Part shown: positions 63,367-64,000 of the stretch, one piece after another
Position numbering within the stretch: the first letter of the stretch is position 1
How the letters are laid out: each line of letters begins with the position of its first letter
Source of the DNA: Comamonas sp. 26
GTDB lineage: Bacteria > Pseudomonadota > Gammaproteobacteria > Burkholderiales > Burkholderiaceae_C
Assembly: GCF_002754475.1 (NCBI RefSeq)
Contig: NZ_PEFL01000001.1
Location: forward strand, 434,001 to 498,000
Direction: 5' to 3'
Length of the DNA stretch: 64,000 nt
Translations under genes and position numbers: made by a program
The notes under the pieces: model-generated
What the model was told of the DNA's origin: nothing
What the model saw: only the letters and a program-made list of their open reading frames with translations
Database searches by the model: none

Positions 63367-64000
63367 TCAGGCCACCTCGACCTCAACCACGATGGGGCGA
63401 GGGTGGGCAATCGTTTCCGCCAGGACTCGGCTGAGCTGACTGGCGTCTTCCACATGGATGCCATCACAGCCGTGGCCCTTGGCGAGAGCAACGAAGTCGA
63501 GATCGGGCAGCTCCGTGCCTTCTACCTTTTCACCGTCGCGGTAGCCAAAGACTTTGGAGAAGTCTTGCAGTGCGGCGTAGCGGCGGTTCTTGAGAATCAC
63601 AAAGGTGATGGGCAGGCGCAGATTGGCTGCCGACCACAGTGCCTGAATCGCATACATGGCGGAGCCGTCGCCAATCACGGCAATCACTTTTTTCTCGGGT
63701 TTGGCCAGAGCGATGCCGACAGCCGCAGGCATGCTGTGGCCTAGCCCACCGCTGCACATGGTGAAAAAGGTCTCGCTGTGAAAGATGGGCAGATAGGTCT
63801 GAATCGTGGAGCGTGAGCTGGGGGCCTCTTCCACGATGATGCTGTGTGGGTCGCGCACGCTGGCCAGTGTGTGCATGGCAAACGCGACCGACATGCGCTC
63901 ACCCGCAGCGGGTGCAGCAGGCACGGGCGGTGTGGGCTTGCGCGCTGGCGCTGGGCGCTGCGCCAGTTGCGGGCGACTCAGCAATTCTTCGATGCCCAGC
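63367..64000 (-). CDS. Thiamine-diphosphate enzyme, benzoylformate decarboxylase-like, 3' part
   Basis: The C-terminal 210 residues of a ThDP-dependent enzyme, open to the right window edge. It has CSGGLGHSMPAAVGIALA, the ThDP-magnesium motif GDGSAMYAIQALWSAANLRLP, ILKNRRYAALQDF and DLDFVALAKGHGCDG, closest in pattern to benzoylformate decarboxylase (MdlC) rather than acetolactate synthase. The N-terminal half with the catalytic Glu is outside the window, so substrate is uncertain. It precedes the Bug protein, a common pairing in Comamonadaceae-like genomes. Confidence 0.85.
   Translation of the reverse strand, partial: LGIEELLSRPQLAQRPAPARKPTPPVPAAPAAGERMSVAFAMHTLASVRDPHSIIVEEAPSSRSTIQTYLPIFHSETFFTMCSGGLGHSMPAAVGIALAKPEKKVIAVIGDGSAMYAIQALWSAANLRLPITFVILKNRRYAALQDFSKVFGYRDGEKVEGTELPDLDFVALAKGHGCDGIHVEDASQLSRVLAETIAHPRPIVVEVEVA

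Overview
The window reads as one contiguous chromosomal piece of a Gram-negative betaproteobacterium, most likely Comamonadaceae and Comamonas-like. This is an inference from gene order (a complete division and cell-wall cluster, mtgA-aroE-tonB-rnb, accB-accC-prmA, ccsA-pilS-pilR-ampD), from an alanine/lysine histone H1-like protein with a WPFPTG tail, and from short interspersed repeats of a kind I associate with that family. No species can be named from sequence alone. I recognise no rRNA, tRNA, CRISPR array, prophage or intact insertion sequence. Almost everything is housekeeping.

1-16.6 kb: the dcw cluster on the + strand. It runs from the 3' end of ftsI through murE, murF, mraY, murD, ftsW, murG, murC, ddl and ftsQ, nearly all joined by 4-base ATGA overlaps, then ftsA, ftsZ and lpxC. 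These genes make lipid II from UDP-MurNAc, flip and polymerise it at the septum, and commit lipid A synthesis. MurD carries an unusual acidic N-terminal extension of about 137 residues, and a 24-codon ORF exactly bridges ftsQ and ftsA. A small membrane protein and an RcnB-like periplasmic protein follow.

16.7-24.3 kb: ruvC, mtgA, aroE, a TonB-like gene, an RNase II-like gene and yqiA on the - strand, then rodA on +. A strong candidate small RNA with its own promoter and terminator lies between rodA and tldD.

24.3-31.6 kb: tldD; a DAHP synthase gene preceded by a well-formed transcription attenuator whose leader peptide has the aromatic run YFFYFW; yqcC; a hypothetical gene; mpl (cell-wall recycling); an unknown gene overlapping a TlpA-like thioredoxin gene.

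31.7-42.6 kb: accB-accC (malonyl-CoA synthesis), prmA, a zinc-ribbon/DUF3426 membrane protein, a PfkB-type kinase, the histone H1-like gene with about 18 tandem 36-bp units, and nrdB/nrdA. Upstream of nrdA is a 31-bp-spaced pair of NrdR-like boxes.

42.9-56.8 kb: ampD, pilR, pilS, a PP0621-family gene and a ccsA/ypjD-like gene; a decayed PAS-GGDEF gene; ffh; an NlpC/P60 lipoprotein; an uncharacterised three-gene overlapping operon (TPR-like, PcfJ-like, DUF1266); miaB.

57-64 kb: an exported hypothetical protein, fdhD, and molybdate uptake modA-modB-modC divergent from modE, with a ModE-like palindrome over the modA start and a terminator plus a MITE-like element between modA and modB. The window ends in a Bug-type solute-binding protein and the 3' part of a benzoylformate-decarboxylase-like gene.

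The items most worth following up are the aromatic leader attenuator, the candidate small RNA, the three-gene operon, and a dispersed repeat that appears in-frame inside aroE.
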